A stretch of DNA of 64,000 nt from NCBI RefSeq assembly GCF_036997615.1, contig NZ_JAWLQA010000002.1, one strand, 5' to 3'. Made by a program: the position numbers and the translations under genes. Shown here one piece after another: positions 25,221 to 34,896 of this stretch; position 1 is the stretch's first letter; the number at the start of each line of letters is the position of its first letter. This DNA comes from Brachyspira sp949287565 (lineage in GTDB: Bacteria; Spirochaetota; Brachyspiria; Brachyspirales; Brachyspiraceae). Under the pieces are notes generated by a model. It made no database searches and had not been told where the DNA came from. It saw only the letters and a program-made list of their open reading frames with translations.

Positions 25221-26177
25221 TTATTGTATATTATATCCCAATTCTTTATAATATTTTACTGCACCTGGATGGAATGGTATAGATATTCCTTTGTAGGCAT
25301 CATCAATATTTAATTCTTCGCCTTTTGCATGAGCAGTTGCTAAATCAGCTTTTTTATCAAATAGAGTTTTTACTAAATTATATACAACATCTTCAGGTAT
25401 ATTATTATTAACAGCAATAGTTGCTTTTACTGCTATTGCTTTAGTATCTGTAGTAACATTATTATATGTATTAGCAGGTATTGTAACTTCTGTATAATAT
25501 TTATATTTATTTATAATTTCATCTAATTGTATTTTATCCAAAGAAACTAAAACTATATCTTTTGATAAAGATAATTCTTGTAAAGCAGCATTAGGTATTC
25601 CAGCAACTATGAAACAAGCATCTAAAGTGCCATTTTGAAGTCCGTCGCTTGATTCTTTAAAAGAAAGATTTGATTTATTTATATCATTGAAAGTTAATCC
25701 ATAGGCTTCTAATATTTGCTTAGCATTAAATTCAACACCGCTTCCAGCATCTCCTACTGATATTCTTTTTCCTTTCATATCAGCTATTGTTTTTATTCCG
25801 CTTTCTTTTGTAGCTGCTATTTGTACTATTTCAGGGTATAAAGTAAGAACAGCAGAAAAATTAGTTAATACTTCTCCATTAAATATATCTGTACCATTAT
25901 ATGCATAGTCCATAACATCATTTTGTACAAATGCTAAATCAGCTTCATGTCTGTTAAGAAGTCTTAAATTTTCAGCAGAAGCTCCTGTTGATTGAGCAGT
26001 AACATTCATTCCTTCTATATTAGCATTCCATATACTAGCTATGCTTCCTCCGAATGAATAATAAGTACCGCTTGTTCCGCCTGTAGCAAAAATATAATTT
26101 AGATTGTTGCTTTTTTGACATCCTATCATTAATACCAATGATAGAATAGCTGCAGCAGTGATAAGAACATTTCTCAT
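25221..26177 (-). CDS. TAXI-family TRAP transporter solute-binding lipoprotein
   Basis: This is the periplasmic receptor of the TRAP transporter. From the ATG at 26177 (after AAGGAG) it has 318 residues with a lipoprotein signal (lipobox MIGC). Family hallmarks are 'YIFATGGTSGTYYSFGGSIA', 'NVTAQSTGASAENLRLLNR', 'ADLAFVQNDVMDYAYNG' and 'GKRISVGDAGSGVEFNAKQI'. The C-terminus 'IPFHPGAVKYYKELGY' is also typical. The longest frame begins 39 bases further upstream, but that would add a non-signal-like leader without a ribosome site. First gene of the operon. Confidence 0.95.
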   Translation of the reverse strand: MRNVLITAAAILSLVLMIGCQKSNNLNYIFATGGTSGTYYSFGGSIASIWNANIEGMNVTAQSTGASAENLRLLNRHEADLAFVQNDVMDYAYNGTDIFNGEVLTNFSAVLTLYPEIVQIAATKESGIKTIADMKGKRISVGDAGSGVEFNAKQILEAYGLTFNDINKSNLSFKESSDGLQNGTLDACFIVAGIPNAALQELSLSKDIVLVSLDKIQLDEIINKYKYYTEVTIPANTYNNVTTDTKAIAVKATIAVNNNIPEDVVYNLVKTLFDKKADLATAHAKGEELNIDDAYKGISIPFHPGAVKYYKELGYNIQ

Positions 26178-26379
26178 AATAATAATACTCCTTGCAAAAT
26201 TTATTAAATAATACACTTTATAATATTAAAAGTCAATATTTGATATATTATGTTTTTTTATATATTAATGATGAAATTTTTATAACTTTTTGATATTGTA
26301 ATATATCTTAACTAAGAAATCAATATTTTTTATTTTTTTAAATAATATTAATATTGTATATAATGATTATTTAATTTGT

Positions 26380-26420
26380 ATAAAAAAGGGACTTAAACTT
26401 AATAGTTCAAGCCCCTTTAA
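26380..26420 (-). terminator. Terminator after glgP
   Basis: AAAGGGACTT and AAGCCCCTTT pair (one mismatch), extended by inner pairing. A run of T follows on the minus strand. Confidence 0.8.
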
Positions 26421-26438
26421 TTTATATGTTTTTAAATA

Positions 26439-29000
26439 TTAGCTCCATATAATAAGTTTCATATCGAATTTATAGCTTAAATCTTTATGATATGGATACA
26501 TTCTTATGGCATAACCGCTTTGTCCGCTATTAGTACATTCCAAAGTTCCTGAGAAAGAATGTCTTCCGTTTCCTAAATCAGAAGAATGCTTCATTTCTAC
26601 TGTGATAGGATCTATGATTTCTTCTTTCATGCTTAACTTACCATGGTAAAGTTCTACTCTTACAGAATCAGGTGCTATATCTCCAAGATTAACTATAGTT
26701 TTAACTTCAAATTTGCTTCCAACTTTTAAATTTCTTGAAGGCATTTCAGAAATTGTGTTTTCAATAAGAACTTTAGACCATTTTGAAGCTATATCTTGTT
26801 TCCAAGTCTTTAATTCTTTAGCTTTAGCAAATTCATTTTCAGTCATATTGAAATATCTTCTGCTTGCATTGTTATAGAATTTATGGAAATAATCAGCAAC
26901 CATTCTATTAGTAGAGAATACCGGACAAACAGTTTGCATACTCCATTTCATAGCAGCAACCCATTGTCTAGGTATATTATCTCTTCCTCTTTCATAGAAT
27001 AGAGGTATTATTTCATTTTCTAAAACATTATAAAGAGCTTTACTTTCAACTTCATCTTGATATTCTAAGTCAGTATATTCTTCTCTGTTACCAATAGGCC
27101 ATCCATTCTGACCATCATAAGCTTCATCCCACCATCCGTCTAATACACTGAAGTTTAAACCTCCGTTTGGTGGTACTTTCATACCGCTTGTACCGCTTGC
27201 CTCTAAAGGTCTTCTAGGGTTATTAAGCCATACATCAACACCTTGTACCATATATCTAGCAACATTTATATCATAATCTTCAATGAATACTATATGATCT
27301 CTGAAATCTTCTCTTCTGCAAATTTCAGCAATATTTCTTATCAATTCTTTACCGCCATTATCATGTGGGTGAGCTTTACCAGCAAATATGATTTGTACAG
27401 GTCTTTCAGAATTAGTAACAATTTTCTTTAATCTTTCTAAATCTCTGAAAAGCAATGTACCTCTTTTATAAGTAGCGAATCTTCTAGCAAAACCTATTGT
27501 TAATGCTTCAGGAGAAAGTATTTGATCAGCATGTTCTATTTCGCTTTTTGTGAATCCTCTGTTTGTTATTTGAGTTTTTAATCTTTCTCTACAGAAGTCA
27601 ATAAGTCTTTCTTTTCTTCTTTCATGAGTTCTCCAAAGTTCTGCATCAGGTATTTTTTGAACTCTTTCCCAAATTTCATATTCTAAAGGTTTAGTTCTCC
27701 AACGAGGTCCTAAATATCTGTCTAATAAGTTTTGCATATCAAAAGATATCCAGCTTAAAGTATGAATTCCATTAGTAATAGAATCTATAGGAAGCTCATT
27801 AACAGGAACACCTTTCCAAATATCTTTCCACATAGCTCTTGATACATGTCCATGAAGTTCACTAACACCGTTATTTTCAGCAGAAAGGTTAAGAGCAAGT
27901 ACTGTCATACAGAAACTTTCTTTTTGATCGTCTGGATTGATTCTTCCAAGTCTTATAAATTCATCCATAGTCATATCTATATGTTTAACATAATCAGTGA
28001 AATACTTCTGAATCATATCTATAGGGAATATATCATTACCAGCAGGTACAGGAGTATGAGTTGTAAATATATTAGAACTATATACAACTTCTCTTGCTGT
28101 ATTTTTATCTAAATGATTATTTTCCATTAACTGTCTTATTCTCTCTAAAGAAAGAAAAGCACTGTGACCTTCGTTCATATGGTATATAGTAGGTTTAATT
28201 CCTAATTTCTCTAAAGCTTTAACACCGCCTATACCAAGTAATATTTCCTGCTGTATTCTAGTTTCTAAGTTACCGCCGTAAAGCTGAGCAGTAATATCTC
28301 TGTCTTCAATTCTATTTTCTTCTATATTAGCATCTAAGTAGTAAAGTTCTATTCTTCCTACATTAGCTTTCCAAATTTGAGCATAAACTTTTCTTCCAGG
28401 TAGATCAACATCTACTTTCATAGTTTCGCCGTTTTTATCTAAAACTTTTTCTAAAGCTAAGTTAAAGAAATCATTTTCTATATCATATTCCTGCTGCCAA
28501 CCATCAGCATTTAAATATTGTCTGAAATATCCTTTTCTATATAAAAGTCCAACTGCTACTAATGGCAAACCCAAATCACTAGCAGATTTTAAATGGTCTC
28601 CTGATAATATACCAAGACCGCCTGAATAGTTAGGTAAAGATTCATGCAAACCATATTCAAAAGAGAAATAAGCTATTTTTTCATTAGGAGTTTTCTGACT
28701 TTCATCTAAACTATTATACCAAGTTTCCTGCTTCATATAAGTTTTAAACTCATCATAAACTTCAGCCAAATTCATCATAGCTGCATCATCTTGAAGCATA
28801 GCATCAAAACGTTCCTGAAGAGATTCTCCCAACACTCTTATAGGGTTATGATCTCTTTTCTCCCAATTATCAATATCTATTGTTCTTAATAAAGTTACTG
28901 CTTTCTGATTCCAGCACCACCAAAAGTTTTTAGTAATTTCTATAAGTGGTTCTAATTCTTTTGGAACCGATGGTGAAACCATATATTTATTTAATTTCAT
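26439..29000 (-). CDS. glgP: Alpha-glucan (glycogen/maltodextrin) phosphorylase
   Basis: This enzyme releases glucose-1-phosphate from alpha-1,4-glucans using PLP. It is the 850-residue bacterial type with an N-terminal DUF3417 region ('LIEITKNFWWCWNQKAVTLL'), not the E. coli type. Motifs include 'FSFEYGLHESLPNYSGGLGIL', 'YHMNEGHSAFLSLERIR', 'TTHTPVPAGND' and the PLP lysine site 'EASGTSGMKVPPNGGLN', then 'DGWWDEAYDGQNGWPIG'. Length is normal. It is monocistronic with a terminator. It probably serves storage-glycogen use in the cytoplasm; no other glycogen genes are in the window. Confidence 0.95.
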   Translation of the reverse strand: MKLNKYMVSPSVPKELEPLIEITKNFWWCWNQKAVTLLRTIDIDNWEKRDHNPIRVLGESLQERFDAMLQDDAAMMNLAEVYDEFKTYMKQETWYNSLDESQKTPNEKIAYFSFEYGLHESLPNYSGGLGILSGDHLKSASDLGLPLVAVGLLYRKGYFRQYLNADGWQQEYDIENDFFNLALEKVLDKNGETMKVDVDLPGRKVYAQIWKANVGRIELYYLDANIEENRIEDRDITAQLYGGNLETRIQQEILLGIGGVKALEKLGIKPTIYHMNEGHSAFLSLERIRQLMENNHLDKNTAREVVYSSNIFTTHTPVPAGNDIFPIDMIQKYFTDYVKHIDMTMDEFIRLGRINPDDQKESFCMTVLALNLSAENNGVSELHGHVSRAMWKDIWKGVPVNELPIDSITNGIHTLSWISFDMQNLLDRYLGPRWRTKPLEYEIWERVQKIPDAELWRTHERRKERLIDFCRERLKTQITNRGFTKSEIEHADQILSPEALTIGFARRFATYKRGTLLFRDLERLKKIVTNSERPVQIIFAGKAHPHDNGGKELIRNIAEICRREDFRDHIVFIEDYDINVARYMVQGVDVWLNNPRRPLEASGTSGMKVPPNGGLNFSVLDGWWDEAYDGQNGWPIGNREEYTDLEYQDEVESKALYNVLENEIIPLFYERGRDNIPRQWVAAMKWSMQTVCPVFSTNRMVADYFHKFYNNASRRYFNMTENEFAKAKELKTWKQDIASKWSKVLIENTISEMPSRNLKVGSKFEVKTIVNLGDIAPDSVRVELYHGKLSMKEEIIDPITVEMKHSSDLGNGRHSFSGTLECTNSGQSGYAIRMYPYHKDLSYKFDMKLIIWS

Positions 29001-29120
29001 AAAATTACCGCCTTAAAAATTATTTTAGATATACCTCTGCTTATTCTATAATATTTTACAATAAAATCAATGAATTTATTTAATAATTCTTATTATATAG
29101 TTAATTATATATATTTTTTA

Positions 29121-29148
29121 TTGACATTTATCAATTTATATATATAAT
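29121..29148 (+). promoter_or_regulatory. Sigma70-like promoter of the aroF leader
   Basis: TTGACA (29121-29126), a 16-bp spacer and TATAAT (29143-29148) form a near-consensus promoter. Transcription would start at about 29155, giving a leader of about 215 bases before aroF. Confidence 0.7.
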
Positions 29149-29156
29149 ATATTACT

Positions 29157-29237
29157 ATGAAAGATAAGATTTTTATTAACTCTATCATAAGCAGCTCTTT
29201 TTGCTTTCAATTCTTCTTTAGCTTTTTTGGCGTTTAA
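29157..29237 (+). CDS. Putative phenylalanine-rich leader peptide of aroF
   Basis: A 26-codon frame follows the promoter directly. Eight of 26 codons are Phe, and seven of these fall in the last 12 codons before the stop (29199-29228, mixing TTT and TTC). The stop TAA (29235-29237) sits in the loop of a GC-rich hairpin followed by T-rich sequence. This is how Phe attenuators look (for example the E. coli pheA leader), and the next gene, DAHP synthase, is a sensible target. The weak point is the start: the ATG lies 1-3 bases from the predicted transcript start with no Shine-Dalgarno site, so it would be leaderless. The opposite strand also has an open frame, so this is a proposal, not proof. 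Confidence 0.45.
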   Translation: MKDKIFINSIISSSFCFQFFFSFFGV

Positions 29238-29262
29238 AGCGCCAGTATATTCTATTTTTTCA
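29189..29262 (+). promoter_or_regulatory. Putative attenuator of aroF
   Basis: AAGCA (29189-29193) can pair with TGCTT (29202-29206). Downstream, TTGGCG (29227-29232) pairs with CGCCAG (29240-29245) and is followed by a T-rich stretch with a run of six T (29246-29261). A ribosome stalled on the Phe codons would cover the 5' half of the second stem and prevent the terminator from forming. Confidence 0.4.
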
Positions 29263-29372
29263 CAACAATAAAAACAAATACATAATAAATTAATTTTTTT
29301 AATTATAAGAAAACAATTAGATAAAACAATAACAATTAACATAATATTTTAATTTTTAAGGAGATAATTACT

Positions 29373-30416
29373 ATGATTATTGTAATGAAACCAAATGCTA
29401 AAGAAGAATATATAAATAATATAACAGACAGACTCATTGAAGCAGGACTTGGCACTAATAAAATAGTAGGTGTTGACTGTACTGTTATAGGTATAGTAGG
29501 GGATACTTCAAAAGTTGATAGAGAATTAATGGCTACTTTACCAGGTGTTGCTAGAGTTTTAAAAGTACAAGAACCTTTCAAAAGAGCTAACAGAGCTTTC
29601 AAAAAAGAGGATACTGTTGTTGATGTAAGCGGTGTAAAAGTAGGGGCAGGAAAACCTGTAATAATAGCAGGTCCTTGTTCAGTTGAAAGTGAAGAGCAGG
29701 TTATTAATATTGCTAAAAGCGTAAAAGCTGCTGGTGCTTCAATACTTAGAGGAGGAGCTTTCAAGCCTAGAACTTCTCCTTATGCTTTCCAAGGTTTAGC
29801 TCTTGACGGACTTAAAATATTAAAACTTGCAAAAGAAGAAGTAGGCATTCCTATAGTAAGTGAGATTGTATCTATAAGACATTTAGAAGATTTTGAAAAC
29901 ACTGTTGATATGATTCAGATTGGTGCAAGAAATATGCAGAACTTCGAGCTTTTAAAAGAAGTAGGAAAATTAAAAAAGCCTATACTTTTAAAAAGAGGCT
30001 TAGCTAATACTATGGAAGAATGGCTTATGAGTGCTGAATATATTTTGGATAAAGGAAACAGCAATGTAGTATTATGCGAAAGAGGTATAAGAACTTTTGA
30101 AACTTATACTAGAAATACTTTCGATGTTTCTGCTATACCTATGATAAAAAGAATGAGTCACTTACCTGTAATAGGGGATCCTTCACATGCCAGCGGTAAG
30201 GCTTGGATGGCACTTCCTCTCACTTTAGCTGCTCTTGCTGCAGGTGCTGACGGTATGATTATAGAAGTACATAATGATCCTGAACATGCTTTATGCGATG
30301 GTGCTCAGTCTATAAAACCTGATACTTTTGAAGAGATTATGGCTTCTGTTAATATGATGGCTGATACTGTTAGTAAAATAAAAGAACGTCATGGCGGTAA
30401 GATTTATACTAAGTAA
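29373..30416 (+). CDS. aroF: 3-deoxy-7-phosphoheptulonate (DAHP) synthase
   Basis: This is the first enzyme of the shikimate pathway: phosphoenolpyruvate plus erythrose-4-phosphate to DAHP. It is the I-beta type: residues 1-70 form a ferredoxin-like regulatory domain ('MIIVMKPNAKEEYINNITDR'), followed by the TIM barrel with 'KPVIIAGPCSVESEEQ', 'LRGGAFKPRTSPYAFQG', 'IQIGARNMQNFELLKEVG' and 'PVIGDPSHASGKAWMALPL'. In relatives the N-terminal domain senses Phe or Tyr. A strong ribosome site (AAGGAG) precedes the ATG. It has a long leader with a possible Phe attenuator, and a terminator follows. The symbol aroF is used loosely for this class. Confidence 0.96.
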   Translation: MIIVMKPNAKEEYINNITDRLIEAGLGTNKIVGVDCTVIGIVGDTSKVDRELMATLPGVARVLKVQEPFKRANRAFKKEDTVVDVSGVKVGAGKPVIIAGPCSVESEEQVINIAKSVKAAGASILRGGAFKPRTSPYAFQGLALDGLKILKLAKEEVGIPIVSEIVSIRHLEDFENTVDMIQIGARNMQNFELLKEVGKLKKPILLKRGLANTMEEWLMSAEYILDKGNSNVVLCERGIRTFETYTRNTFDVSAIPMIKRMSHLPVIGDPSHASGKAWMALPLTLAALAAGADGMIIEVHNDPEHALCDGAQSIKPDTFEEIMASVNMMADTVSKIKERHGGKIYTK

Positions 30417-30443
30417 TTAATTTTTATTTAAAATAAATTTTTA

Positions 30444-30490
30444 AAACTATGTATTTGATATAAATATAATAACAAATACATAGTTTTTGA
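30444..30490. terminator. Bidirectional terminator between aroF and carB
   Basis: A perfect 14-bp inverted repeat (30444-30457 with 30473-30486) is flanked by A and T runs and serves both convergent genes. Confidence 0.9.
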
Positions 30491-30494
30491 TTTT

Positions 30495-33400
30495 TTAAAT
30501 ATTAGATAAATCCATTATAGTGAAATTCATAGATTCTATAACTTTAAGTAAAGCATAAGCTGTATCTAATGATGTAATACAAGATATATTATTTTCAGCA
30601 GAAGCTCTTCTCAATTCTAAACTGTCTGAATGTGTTTGGCTATTGCTTTCTATTGTATTTATTACATAATCTACCTTACCTAGTCTTATTGTATCTATTA
30701 TATTTTCTAAACCTTCCTCATAAATTTTTGATACTTCTTTGACATAAAGTCCTTTTTCTCTCAAGAAATTAGCAGTTCCTTTTGTAGCATATATTCCATA
30801 GCCAATATTAGAAAATCTTTTTGCCAAATCAAGTATTTCATTTTTATGATTATCAGAAATAGTGAGAAGTACATTTCCTTGTAAAGGTATTCTTAATCCG
30901 CTTGCTATTAATGCTTTGTATAATGCCTTTTCAAAATTAATATCAAAACCTAATGCCTCTCCTGTACTTTTCATTTCAGGACCAAGTATTGTATCAACTT
31001 TTCTTAATTTAGAGAAAGAAAATACAGGAGCTTTAACAAATACTTTATCAGATTCTTCTTTATATAGATTGTAGTATCCTTGTTCTTTTAATGATTTACC
31101 AAGTATGCACATAGTAGCCACATTAGCCATTGGAATATTAGTTATTTTACTCAAGAAAGGTACTGTTCGGCTGCTTCTAGGATTTACTTCAAGCACATAA
31201 ACATTATCATTTTTATCGACTATAAATTGTATATTATAAAGCCCTATAAAATTAAATCCTATTCCTATTCTTTTAGCATAATCAATAATAGTTTCTTTTA
31301 CTTTGTTTGATATTGTTTGAGTAGGGTATACGCTTATAGAATCTCCGGAGTGAATTCCTGCTCTTTCTATATGCTCCATAATGCCTGGAATAAATACATT
31401 ATTCTCACTGTCAGCAATAGCGTCAATTTCTATTTCCTTACCTATAACATATTTGTCAATAAGTATAGGAGCTTTATTGCTTACTTCTTTTACAGCAGTT
31501 TCCATATAAACTTTCAAAGATGCATCATTATCCACTATCTCCATAGCTCTTCCTCCAAGTACATAACTAGGACGAACTAAAACAGGATATCCTATATCAT
31601 TTGCTATTACTAAAGCCTCATCAACAGTTATAGCAGTTTCACCTTTTGGCTGAGGAATATCAAGAGTTTTTAACATCTCTTCAAATTCATGTCTGTCTTC
31701 TGCTTTATTGATATTTTCTAAAGAAGTGCCGAGTATATTTACTCCATGCATGACTAATTTTTCAGCTAGATTTATTGCAGTTTGTCCTCCGAATTGTACT
31801 ATAACTCCTTTAGGCTTTTCAAGTTCTATTATATGCATAACATCTTCTATAGTTAATGGTTCAAAATAAAGTTTATCGGATATAGAAAAATCAGTTGATA
31901 CAGTTTCAGGGTTATTGTTTATTACTATGGCTTCATAACCGGCATCTCTTATAGTCATAACAGAATGAACTGTGGAATAATCAAACTCTACACCTTGTCC
32001 TATTCTTATAGGGCCAGAACCTAATACTATTATGCTTTCTTTTCCGCTTTTAAAAGATTCATTTTCTTTTTCATAAGTAGAGTAGAAATAAGGAGTTTCA
32101 CTTTCAAATTCTCCTGCACAAGTATCAACCATTTTATAAACAGGAATTATATTATTTTCATGTCTTAATTTATATATATCAATCTCTTCCATTCCCCAAA
32201 TTTTAGATATATAACTATCAGAAAATCCTCTCTCTTTGCATTCTCTTAAAACATCTATATCCATTTTATTTTTATATAATTTTTCTTCTAATAAAATTAT
32301 ATTTTTTATTTTATCTAAAAAGAATTTATCTATATGAGTAATATCTATTATATCATTTAAATCTTCTTTACGTCTTATGAGTTCTGCTATAATAAATATT
32401 CTTAAATCATCTCTTAAGTCAATACGCTCCCATAATTTTTTAGTTGTATATTCAGAAACATCATTATGTATTATATGATCGCATTTTATTTCAAGAGAAC
32501 GAACAGCTTTCAAAAATGATTCTTCAAAATTTCTTCCTATACTCATAACTTCGCCTGTAGCTTTCATCTGTGTTCCTAATTGTCTGTCAGCATTTGGGAA
32601 TTTATCGAATGGAAGTCTTGGGAATTTTGTAACTACATAATCAATGGAAGGCTCAAAACATGCAAAACTTTTTTTAGTTATAGGATTAAGTATTTCATCC
32701 AAAGTCATACCAACAGCTATTTTTGCACTTATTTTCGCAATAGGGTAGCCTGTAGCCTTACTTGCCAAAGCACTTGAACGCGATACTCTAGGATTAACTT
32801 CTATTATATAATATTTAAAACTGTCAGGGTCTAAAGCTAATTGTACATTACATCCTCCGCATATTTTTAAAGCTCTTATTATTTTAAGACTTACATTTCT
32901 AAGCATTTGATTTTCTGCATCGCTTAATGTCTGACAAGGAGCAACTACTATACTGTCGCCTGTATGTATTCCAACAGGATCAACATTTTCCATATTACAT
33001 ACCACAATGGCATTATCATTATTATCTCTTATTACTTCATATTCTATTTCTTTATATCCGGCAATACTTTTTTCAACCAAGCATTCATGTACTGGACTTA
33101 TTTTTAAACCTGTTTCGCATATTTCAATTAATTCTTTTTCATTGCGTGCGAATCCGCCTCCTGTTCCCCCAAGAGTATATGCAGGACGAACAACCAAGTG
33201 ATAACCTATTTTGTTTGCAAATTCAATTGCCTCTTCAACACTATGTACTATTATGCTTTCAGGTACAGGTTCATTAATCTCATTCATAAGATTTTTAAAA
33301 AGTTCTCTGTCTTCAGCACAATTTATAGCATTCAAATCAGTACCTAAAATCTCAACATTATATTCTTCTAATATTCCGCTTTCAGCAAGTTCAACAACGA

Positions 33401-33692
33401 GATTTAAACCGGTTTGTCCTCCAAGAGAACCCAATATTGCATCCGGTCTTTCTTTATATATTATTCTCTTAGCAAAGTTTAAATTTATAGGTTCTATATA
33501 TACTTTATCAGCAACGGCGGCATCAGTCATTATTGTGGCAGGATTGGAATTTATAAGTACAACTTCATATCCCTCTTCTCTTAAAGACTGACATGCTTGA
33601 GTGCCGGCATAATCAAATTCTGCAGCCTGTCCTATAATAATAGGGCCTGAACCAATTACTAATATTTTTTTTATATCTGTTCTTTTAGGCAT
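30495..33692 (-). CDS. carB: Carbamoyl-phosphate synthase large subunit
   Basis: CarB makes carbamoyl phosphate from bicarbonate, ATP and ammonia passed from CarA, for pyrimidines and arginine. Two homologous ATP-grasp halves are seen: 'ILVIGSGPIIIGQAAEFDYAG' near the start and 'IIVLGSGPIRIGQGVEFDYS' in the second half. Each has its 'VNPRVSRSSALASKATGYPIA' or 'VNPRSSRTVPFLSKI' motif. A C-terminal MGS-type allosteric domain ends the chain. About 1065 residues is normal. The second ATG (33692) is better placed after GGAGAG than the first one (33704), and still overlaps carA by 8 bp, so translation is coupled. Confidence 0.97.
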   Translation of the reverse strand: MPKRTDIKKILVIGSGPIIIGQAAEFDYAGTQACQSLREEGYEVVLINSNPATIMTDAAVADKVYIEPINLNFAKRIIYKERPDAILGSLGGQTGLNLVVELAESGILEEYNVEILGTDLNAINCAEDRELFKNLMNEINEPVPESIIVHSVEEAIEFANKIGYHLVVRPAYTLGGTGGGFARNEKELIEICETGLKISPVHECLVEKSIAGYKEIEYEVIRDNNDNAIVVCNMENVDPVGIHTGDSIVVAPCQTLSDAENQMLRNVSLKIIRALKICGGCNVQLALDPDSFKYYIIEVNPRVSRSSALASKATGYPIAKISAKIAVGMTLDEILNPITKKSFACFEPSIDYVVTKFPRLPFDKFPNADRQLGTQMKATGEVMSIGRNFEESFLKAVRSLEIKCDHIIHNDVSEYTTKKLWERIDLRDDLRIFIIAELIRRKEDLNDIIDITHIDKFFLDKIKNIILLEEKLYKNKMDIDVLRECKERGFSDSYISKIWGMEEIDIYKLRHENNIIPVYKMVDTCAGEFESETPYFYSTYEKENESFKSGKESIIVLGSGPIRIGQGVEFDYSTVHSVMTIRDAGYEAIVINNNPETVSTDFSISDKLYFEPLTIEDVMHIIELEKPKGVIVQFGGQTAINLAEKLVMHGVNILGTSLENINKAEDRHEFEEMLKTLDIPQPKGETAITVDEALVIANDIGYPVLVRPSYVLGGRAMEIVDNDASLKVYMETAVKEVSNKAPILIDKYVIGKEIEIDAIADSENNVFIPGIMEHIERAGIHSGDSISVYPTQTISNKVKETIIDYAKRIGIGFNFIGLYNIQFIVDKNDNVYVLEVNPRSSRTVPFLSKITNIPMANVATMCILGKSLKEQGYYNLYKEESDKVFVKAPVFSFSKLRKVDTILGPEMKSTGEALGFDINFEKALYKALIASGLRIPLQGNVLLTISDNHKNEILDLAKRFSNIGYGIYATKGTANFLREKGLYVKEVSKIYEEGLENIIDTIRLGKVDYVINTIESNSQTHSDSLELRRASAENNISCITSLDTAYALLKVIESMNFTIMDLSNI

Positions 33693-34770
33693 TTTTCTCT
33701 CCATAATTGTTGTTTATCATATCAATAAAATTATCAAATAAATATTTACTGTCTTCAGGTCCTGGACTTGATTCAGGGTGATACTGAACAGAAAATACAG
33801 GATATCTTTTATGCTTCACTCCCTCACAGCTTCCGTCATTCAAAGATACATGCGTCATAATTAAGTCTGTATTTGCTAAACTTTCTTCTTTTACTGCATA
33901 ACTGTGATTCTGACTTGTTATGCTGATTTTTCCAGTTTCTAAATCTTTAACCGGGTGATTTCCGCCTCTATGCCCGAATTTTAACTTAATAGTATCAGCA
34001 CCGCATGCTAAACTTATAAGCTGATGACCTAAACATATACCAAATATTGGAACTTTTCCTATAAGTTCTTTTATTGTATTTATAGACTCTTTAACATTTT
34101 TAGGGTTTCCTGGTCCGTTTGAAAGCATTATTCCATCTGGATTTAAACTCATTATAGTTTTAAAATCTGTATCATAAGGAACTACAATTAAATCGCAGTT
34201 TCTTTTGCTCAACTCTCTTATTATTCCAAGTTTTGCCCCGAAATCTATTAATACAACTTTCTTTCCTCTATTTGGAATTGGAAATGCATTTTTTGTAGAA
34301 ACCATTTTTACATGATCATTCATATATGGTGTTTCTTTAAGCATTTTTACTATATCATCTTTATTTTCTATTGTATCGCTCATTACAGCTTTTAAAGTTC
34401 CTATTTCTCTTATTTTCTTTGTTATTGCTCTAGTATCAATATTTTCTATAGCCGGAATATTTTTTAGTTTCAAAAATTCATCTATAGTTTCTGCATTCCT
34501 AAAATTATTAGGATTTTTACATGCTTCTTTTACTATAAGTCCGAATATTGCAGGATTTAAACTTTCAAAATCATCTCGGTTTATACCATAATTTCCTATA
34601 AGCGGATAAGTCATAACAGTAATTTGTCCGCAGTAAGATAAATCGGATAATACCTCCTGATAACCTGTCATAGATGTATTAAATACTAATTCTCCTATTT
34701 TAAAGTTATCTGCCCCAAAACCTATGCCTTCATAATGACTGCCGTCTTCAAGTATTAAGTAGCGTTTCAA
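33685..34770 (-). CDS. carA: Carbamoyl-phosphate synthase small subunit
   Basis: CarA is the glutamine amidotransferase that supplies ammonia to CarB. The N-terminal domain starts 'YLILEDGSHYEGIGFG' and has 'GELVFNTSMTGYQEVLSDLSY'. The class-I amidotransferase part has the nucleophile Cys in 'VPIFGICLGHQLISLACG' and the His-Glu pair in 'VFSVQYHPESSPGPEDSKYL'. At 361 residues it is the normal length. The start is TTG, about ten bases after AGGA. Two terminator-like hairpins lie in the 230-bp gap upstream, the nearer one about 50 bases before carA, which could act as an attenuator. Confidence 0.97.
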   Translation of the reverse strand: MKRYLILEDGSHYEGIGFGADNFKIGELVFNTSMTGYQEVLSDLSYCGQITVMTYPLIGNYGINRDDFESLNPAIFGLIVKEACKNPNNFRNAETIDEFLKLKNIPAIENIDTRAITKKIREIGTLKAVMSDTIENKDDIVKMLKETPYMNDHVKMVSTKNAFPIPNRGKKVVLIDFGAKLGIIRELSKRNCDLIVVPYDTDFKTIMSLNPDGIMLSNGPGNPKNVKESINTIKELIGKVPIFGICLGHQLISLACGADTIKLKFGHRGGNHPVKDLETGKISITSQNHSYAVKEESLANTDLIMTHVSLNDGSCEGVKHKRYPVFSVQYHPESSPGPEDSKYLFDNFIDMINNNYGEKNA

Positions 34771-34820
34771 ATTTTACCGTCCTATTAGTCTAAATTTTTT
34801 TTAGATTTTTATTTAAAATA

Positions 34821-34866
34821 AAAAAAAGATTGGAAATCAACTGAAAGTCAATCTCCAATCTTTTTA
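34821..34866 (-). terminator. Terminator or attenuator hairpin before carA
   Basis: AAAAAGATTGGA (34823-34834) pairs with TCCAATCTTTTT (34854-34865), with further inner pairing. The T run on the minus strand ends about 50 bases before the carA start. It could be the second terminator of the parvulin gene or a carAB attenuator. No PyrR-type anti-anti-terminator is recognised. Confidence 0.7.
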
Positions 34867-34873
34867 AGATTAT

Positions 34874-34896
34874 CAAAAACTGCATTTTTCGCAGTA
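34874..34896 (-). terminator. Terminator after the parvulin gene
   Basis: ACTGC and GCAGT (34879-34883 with 34891-34895) form a small stem followed on the minus strand by a run of five T. Confidence 0.6.

Noticed and set aside
29136..29342. 68-residue minus-strand frame upstream of aroF, with a Lys/Ala/Glu-rich middle
   Set aside because: No ribosome site, an odd hydrophobic Cys-rich start, and it lies opposite the Phe-rich leader and hairpin of aroF. It is most likely the antisense shadow, though a gene fragment cannot be fully excluded.
32927..33591. Plus-strand open frames within carB
   Set aside because: carB is an unambiguous conserved gene on the minus strand; these frames have no start signals.
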